Shown one piece after another: positions 57,675-64,000 of a stretch of DNA of 64,000 bases. The notes below the pieces were generated by a model that had not been told where the DNA came from, ran no database searches, and saw only the letters and a list, made by a program, of their open reading frames with translations. How positions within the stretch are numbered: the stretch's first letter is position 1; every line of letters starts with the position of its first letter. The position numbers and the translations under genes were made by a program. Source of the DNA: Sanghuangporus weigelae (Eukaryota; Basidiomycota; Agaricomycetes; Hymenochaetales; Hymenochaetaceae); assembly GCA_033182465.1 (NCBI GenBank), contig CP137319.1:1736001-1800000 (forward strand), read 5' to 3'.

Positions 57675-59276
57675 GAAAGTGGTCAAAGTCGAATAAGTCA
57701 AAGGAATGTGAAATGAATGAGTGACAATGAATCAGAGAGAAATGGTCTGATTTTTACCAGGACGTTGGCAGTAGCGAGCATTTTAATACGCCTTTGGTGG
57801 GCACTTACCCGTAAGGTGATAGATCCGTACTACGGGCGCAGATATCGCAAGTCCATTGCGGTTGATCGGAAGCTTGGCTGAAACAAGTAGGCGGATAATG
57901 AATGTCTCTTAGATTTATTGCATAGGAGGAAGAACACCGTCCAAGCTTGAGGAATCAATGCGATGGCTAAGATAGAAGCCAGAAGCTTCAGATAATGACC
58001 CTAAAATGAGAAGATTTGTCGTAAGTATCCTTGTCGTTTTGATATCTGACCAGCAAAATGGAGATAAGTTGTGATTTGCACATGAAATCAAGAATTAACT
58101 TCAAGTGGCGCAAGAGATCCGGCGGAAGTATAAATGTATATGTGATGCCACGTGAGTGTGATCGCTCGGGCTCGGGCAAATGTTTTGATGAGCGCTCGTT
58201 ACATTTGGCGAGCGATTGTGCGTGTAAGCGGTGGAACAGGATTCTCGAGTCAAGCGCCATCTGTACATACACAATCAGTGTGCAGCAAGGAAAAAATCCC
58301 GTTCTCGCATCCCGATCCTCAGGTGCCTTCATCGACCATCTTAGGTCCCATCGGTAGCATATAGAAGCAAACGCGTTCCGCGACCGTCTCGGAAGGAATA
58401 TAAGGGAGACATAGAAGTCATCTGTTTGACGGAGAGAAGTTTGCTGAGGACGGATATTTCGTGCAGCTACGGAATGTTCACTGTATGGTGAATTATGAAT
58501 ATTCCTCCGGATCGCGCTCAAATTGCCCAAAGGAACTTTACGCTATGATACAGCAAAGCAAGGCGCTTCAAAGCCATAGCTGAACTGGGATTGCATGTCA
58601 TTCAGTATGGTGGTTTGCTCGGACGCAAAATGTATTTGTTCCTATAACCTCGGCTAACGAACCCTAGTTCATCAGCCGACAGTGCAACCATTACGCATCG
58701 AGTTGTTGCGCAACTTCGCTCTGCTTCTGTCAGCACCACGGTATGTACCACAGTCAATGGTGCTGGGCTTCTTCGGATTTTCCATACGAGGGTCCCGATC
58801 TATCCTTCAGGATACTAGTACAGCACCAAGCGCAAAAACATTCCGGAAGTAAAAACTAATTGCGAACCATCGGTGTGAGCTGTGTGGTTGAAGCGATATA
58901 CGAAGCGGACAGATGGTTTTTTAAAAAAAAATAGATTATGTAAGTGACATTCGACTCCGTGGTAATCATGGTGTCTACATCCACCAAATGCCACAGCGCT
59001 CCTCCCCATATTCTGTACTTTTTACAACCATTTTCACTCTATGCAACTGTTTCGGAGCTATTCTGTTCTCAATCGTATCAGAGCGATCAGAAGAAACAAG
59101 AAAAATCCGTCTCTCTACATCATCAATTCGTACAAAGACACAGCAAAAAAACATGGCACACGTAATGTAACATATAAGCAAAGGAGACAAGAAGAAACCG
59201 ATTTACTCATTACACAGATACATGAAGACAAAACCCCCAATGAGTGGTGAGTATCGCGAAAGAATGTCGAAAGTCT
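57675..59276. other. Intergenic region between GH5 and OPT genes
   Basis: It holds the GH5 promoter and the 3' UTR of the OPT gene. A 180-codon minus-strand frame (57988-58530) has no family features and is not called a gene. The rest shows no coding signal. Confidence 0.35.
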
Positions 59277-62200
59277 TTACCATGTCGTAGGGCTGGAAGA
59301 TCAACTGTCAGCAAATGGTTCTCATGACGACAGAATCCTTGACAGAAACTCACCCAAATGTCTGCCCGTCGGAAACAGTCTGTAGACTGACGCTGTTCCA
59401 GTCGCCGGTCTTTGTGAAGACGGTGTTGCCCCACCATGTCTGAATGGTGTTAATACCAATCTCACCGTTCAGTGGGTATTCCAGGCTACAGGAGGGGGAA
59501 AAAGAATTGAATAAGCCATCCCTGGATGGAAAAAGGAAATGCTATACCAGAAGAAGATCAAAATAACTGAAATCGCAACACCAGAATCAAGCGCAGCGGA
59601 AAGGACATCTGTAGGAAGGCAAACAGGAGGGTTGAATATCCGTGCTAGGGAGCACGACAGAATATACGTACAGTTGTACTTGGTCCACCAACTGAAGTGG
59701 CGTCTGCGAATGACATATTGGAAGATGAATCCAACGATGGTCCACGGTACGTAATTGACGGCCGTCGCTGGCGGGATGGCACCCGTACCGGAGAAGATGA
59801 CAGGGAAGCTGTATGAAGGCGGCTAGTCAGAGGAAATTGTTGGTTTAAGAAAATCGCATTGGTACGTACTTAATGTACCGGATAATGGAGTTTGGCCACT
59901 TGAGGGAGACAAAGTATCCGACCAGAGGGCAGATTGCACCAATGAGGAAGAAGAATGACAATGCTAATGATATTCTTGTGTGAGCGTACGCTTTTCATGT
60001 ATTGCAATGCGATATATTACCACTGTTTAAAGTAAGTCAAAATGTGGAATCTTAACACCACACGTCAGAAGAACTCACTAGTAGATCTGTCCCTGGGAGA
60101 ACTGGAGTGCAGGTCCGATAGCACCCCACTAAGAAAAGAGATTGGTCAGGAACGTCCCTCAAGAAATGCATTGAAACTTACGATAATGGACGCCGTTCCG
60201 AACACTTCAGTGCCAGGACAGATGAAGCCATCTTTCTGCTTCGGGTCGCAGATGTTGTTGATGTTGGAGAACATCCAAGCCTGTACACCGAGCTGCACTG
60301 TTCCCGCAATAGCCGTGGCGACGACCTGACCGAAGAACATCGGTCGTGGTGGAATCTTCATGTAATGACCCAGTTTGAAGTCGGAAGTACTAGAAAGAAA
60401 ACGACGGATTAGAATAAAGGACAAACTATTGTGCTTGTTGAGCCGGGACGTACAATGTCAGTGCCTGTGCCATGCTAAAATTGTTCTTTTAGTCTTCTGT
60501 AAATTACATGTCCAGTTTTCACTTACGTGATATAGCCCCAAGTCTTGAACATCATCATCGCTACAGGTCGGCCAGGGAGAGCGTATCCGATAATCAGCTC
60601 CGTAATGACATTCAACCCAATCTGCTGGTTGGTGATAGCCTGGATCATCCCAACCGGGATAATGTATACGAAAGCTAATTACAATGAAGTATGTGAGAAG
60701 AAAGGAAGAAGAAAAACTATAGACTGAAGAGTATAACGCACCAATGATGAGGGACAGGACGAACGCCCACACCGGGAACTGAGTTGGCCAGACTTCGATG
60801 GAGATAATACCAAAGACGAACATGGAGACTATTTTTGCATATAAATGGACCCGTTAACAACTGAGATTCGGACCAGACAAATCTGAAAAACATCCAAATT
60901 ACTCACGGAAGATAATCACGTACCACCACTCCGGTACTTGCGGGTACACCGACATGAGACGCGCATGAATGTCCGGTTGCTCTTGCATAGAGCGCCTCGC
61001 CTGCACCCATATTTGCTTGCGGAAGTATAGGAAAGTGTGCGTGAGTGTCGCAGTGATCGAGGCGAAGCTCAGACCGTACTAAAAAAATGAAACAGAAATA
61101 GAAATATGCATAAGATGCGCTTCTTGTCGGAAGTAGTCGTAATCGGCTTACCGAAATCGCGAAGGTCGTAGACAAGAATAGAGGGCTGTACTGGTGGTAC
61201 TTCTCAATATTGATCGTCGAGTCATCGTTAAGAATGCGTGTAACGTCGTAAGCTTGACCAGTATTATCGAAGGAGTTGCGCGAGCTGATAGGCATGAACT
61301 GCGCATACCACACATTCTGAAGGGGAAACACGAATACAAAAAAAAAGTTAACACGAAAATATCAGAAGTTTCGAAGGAATTGCCACGAACCGAATAGTAC
61401 AGGACGGGCACGAGGATCCAGTAGAAGAATACAAAGCCGACTGCGATGTTTGCCTCGGCCCACCACGGCGTCGCAAGAGGCGAACCAATGTACGCGATCT
61501 GCGACCAGTCGAAGGTGATGAGCGACATGCTGACCAAACTAAGTTAGCGCGTGCTGCTCCTTCCAAATATAGATTTTGTCTTACCCCAGGCCACTCGAGT
61601 ATCCGAACAGCTGGTTGATTTTCTTCATTCATATGAAGTTTTATCAGTCAAATGAGATTCCATATCATTTGTCAATAAAACGGAGACTCACGATGTTGTC
61701 AGGAGCAATCCAGCACACCCACGAGAAGACCGAAAGTGCCTGGAAGATGTAGCCAGGGAAGAAATACCACGCGGCGCTCCCAATGAAGGCATATAAGAAG
61801 AAGCGCTCTCGGCTGATACCGCCGCGGTTTCCCATCCCAGAGTACACTTGGCTGTGCAGTGTGTTGAATAGCGCGCAGTTGACGAGATTGGCTGGCCAGA
61901 TCATGGAGGGAGGCTGTACCAGGAATCGACGCGCGATACCACCGATCGAGAAACCGATGAGCTGAGTAGACATCACAACGAGCCATTGGTAGCTGAAGTT
62001 GTAGGTCTGGTTGTAGTACACTCGTTGGACAGCAACGATGTCAGTCTATAGAATTTGCTCGTTGGTCTGATAGATAACCTTTGACATTTCCGGATACGTA
62101 CAGCATACGCGGATCCACCAGCAACGGTAGCCATGATTGTCGCCAGCACATGCTCCTTAACCGTAAATGGACCCGGATTGAGGGGCAACCCGAAGATAGC

Positions 62201-62884
62201 AACATTTGGCATAAAGCGAGCCCACACGCGGCCAACCGGGAAGGAGAGCAGCTGAGCCACAAGCTGGTACCAAAAGCAGATAAGTTCCTGATTCAAGGTA
62301 CGCAAGAGGATCCTGAGCTTACATTTCCGATGAATACGGAGGGAAACCTGAAGAAGAAGAACTGCACAATAGGTCAGGTCAGGTCAGGTCAGGTCAACTG
62401 TCCAAAGGGGTCGTAAAAGTACCTGGTTCAGGCCACTGATCACGATCGCGAAAATTAATCCTGAGTAAGGACATTGGGATCAGAATGCGATGTCATGTAT
62501 CGATAGTTTGGTACTTGCCTATTGTCCACGAGCGTATTGTAGAGACAGGCATATCAGGGTCATCAGTGTTCGCCACGGCGGACCGTACTTCAGGATACGG
62601 AGAGTCGTCCTCTAGGAGCAGATAATACGATTATGAATGAGACTGAACATTACATAGACAACGCTTGGATCTGAAGCTCACCGAATACCAAATGACTTTT
62701 GTCGAGGTTCGGGTCATCGAACTCAGCAATCGTCGGAATCTGGTCGATGACGACTGCGAGGAGGTAGTAGACAGAATGAGCATCGACTTTGAATAGTTCT
62801 CGAGGGAGGTTACCACGCACCATCATGCTTCTCGACGTCCTTCTCATCCGAGATGGAGCTCTGACTGTTTCTGATTGCCGACAT
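59277..62884 (-). CDS. OPT-family oligopeptide transporter
   Basis: This is a proton-coupled plasma-membrane transporter for short peptides or related metal chelates. The start [20 protein letters not shown] at 62884 is followed by an intron and [20 protein letters not shown]. The signature block reads [20 protein letters not shown]. Later blocks include [100 protein letters not shown] and [20 protein letters not shown], all typical of the family. The last exons give VSDGQTFG and, after a final intron, PTTW at the stop (59277-59279). About 12-14 short introns are inferred; one near 62,340-62,420 contains a short GGTCA repeat. The substrate is not known. Confidence 0.93.
62367..62395. repeat. 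Pentanucleotide microsatellite (AGGTC)n inside an OPT intron
   Basis: AGGTC is repeated about five times in a row within a predicted intron. The length may vary between strains. Confidence 0.7.
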
Positions 62885-64000
62885 GCTGAACCGCCGTTCG
62901 AGGGAAGAAGGGGGTTAGGTGTAGCTGAGGAGGATAGCCTCTCGGATGGGGAGGAGAGGGGGATATACGGGAGCATTGTGATCGTATTATAAGAGGCGGA
63001 GCACACGGCGAAATGTGATCCAGTATGCACACAATAGCACGCGATAAGCCATATGGTCGCGAAGAGTGTGAGGAGAATTGGTAGCGCGCCGGCAGAAGGG
63101 CGATGATATGCATAACCAGGTGCGGGAGATACTACACACGGATGCCCGGTTTAGCATGGAACCATACGTCCGGAAGCATATCCAGGGCAGCCACTCTGTT
63201 CCTCCGATCCGTTGCAGCTCCAGCTTCACAAATCTAGAGTTTACCATCACCAATCCAGATTCCAGACCACCAGAATAGATCGAGAACATTGGAAAAACCA
63301 GGACAAGCATGTGGTGCACATTTGGAATTACGACGAATACGCAAACGGGATTTGTAGAGAGCCGCACAGGACATCCGGTGATTAGTAAACGCATGGGCGA
63401 GAAGACCGACTATTTCCCCATGGCGTGCTTCTTGGAGAAGGACCAGGTGGACGATGCAAATTTAGAATATTTCTTCCGCTCTTGCTCCAAGGCGCCCGAG
63501 AGAAAAGGAGATTGGCGAAGCCTTTCCATTCCTACTAGTCTTGTTGCCATCTGGCAACCTGATTGCATCTCACAGAAGTACTGAGAACTTGAGTTTCGCT
63601 AGCTAACAAGCAGTTAGAAACCGGTTTTTTTCCAACTCACGTGATGCTTATTTGTTTTTGAGAGAATCGTTCCCTTTCCGAGCCTATCCCGTGCCGTGCG
63701 TCTATGAGTCCATGCCGAGTAGAAGTAGTTATCGCACTGCTCCGCTGTGATGCACCGGTCGGTTCTCCTTCCCAACAGTCTGACTGGCCCATCTCATGCC
63801 AAGAAATCCTGAAGGCGCCCTTGTTGGCAGATGGAATGCTTCATCTAGGTCCATCCTCCCACGTTCTCAATTCGTACCATAAACACCCACAGAGGGAAGA
63901 TGAGGTGAAGATAACAGCTGCAGACATTCATCCCCGGAAGATCGGCGAATCCAACTCCAAATAATTCGGCTAGGCACCCAAGCGTAGGAAAAAAAATGGT
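62885..64000. other. Right-end region, no gene recognised
   Basis: This holds the OPT promoter on its left. Small frames occur (for example a 91-codon plus-strand frame at 63309-63584 and an 86-codon one at 63704-63964) but have no family features. A gene beginning outside the window may extend into it. Confidence 0.35.

Noticed and set aside
57988-58530. A 180-codon minus-strand frame
   Set aside because: No domain, signal peptide or membrane span and no splice-linked extension was seen; it lies in a promoter/3' UTR region and is likely chance.
63309-63584. A 91-codon plus-strand frame near the right end
   Set aside because: No recognisable features and an overlapping minus-strand frame of greater length; coding status undecided.

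Overview
The window is nuclear DNA of a filamentous basidiomycete, most likely an Agaricomycete (mushroom-forming fungus). Genes are packed on both strands and broken by many short GT-AG introns of about 48-90 nt. The gene content is typical of that group: an OPT peptide transporter, a GT61 glycosyltransferase, a Kre9/Knh1-type wall protein, a GH5 exo-beta-1,3-glucanase and a lineage-type BTB/POZ family. No rRNA, tRNA, CRISPR array or retroelement was recognised. Exon joins were made by eye from splice sites and family motifs, so boundaries are good but not verified.

1-8.8 kb: the 5' part of an anion:cation symporter-type MFS permease (minus, runs off the left edge), a Vps9/Rabex-type Rab5 GEF with a C-terminal CUE domain (plus), and a Reg1-like protein phosphatase 1 regulatory subunit (minus).

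9.9-20.6 kb: a tandem duplication. Each unit holds a small multi-spanning membrane protein gene followed by an 18-intron MFS transporter gene. Both MFS copies read intact and show a patchwork of near-identical and diverged blocks, including introns, that points to gene conversion. The small membrane gene is intact in the first unit and decayed in the second. Between the units lies a 1.08-kb near-perfect palindrome flanked by TA, which looks like a foldback DNA transposon.

22-31.5 kb: a LisH-domain Flo8/Som1/SSBP-like regulator with an unusually long upstream gap of about 3 kb, an apparently complete BTB gene and its decayed tandem copy, and mitochondrial ATP synthase subunit 4.

32-37.8 kb: three consecutive minus-strand genes for single-pass membrane proteins with Ser/Thr-rich juxtamembrane regions. 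38.6-43.9 kb: a plus-strand BTB array of two intact and two decayed copies. Intact members share a tiny last exon encoding an xFxIPW(K/E)D tail.

44.7-52 kb: a GT61 glycosyltransferase, a 130-bp hAT-like MITE, and two ER thioredoxin-fold (PDI-like) paralogues flanking RNase H2 subunit C. Both PDI-like genes split the CxxC active site with an intron and end in KDEL; in the first one KDEL appears only after splicing a last intron. 53.7-64 kb: a GPI-anchored Kre9/Knh1-like protein, a secreted GH5 exo-glucanase and an OPT transporter. The ER, wall-protein and wall-glucan genes suggest a secretory/cell-wall theme in the right third, but nothing shows that they are co-regulated.
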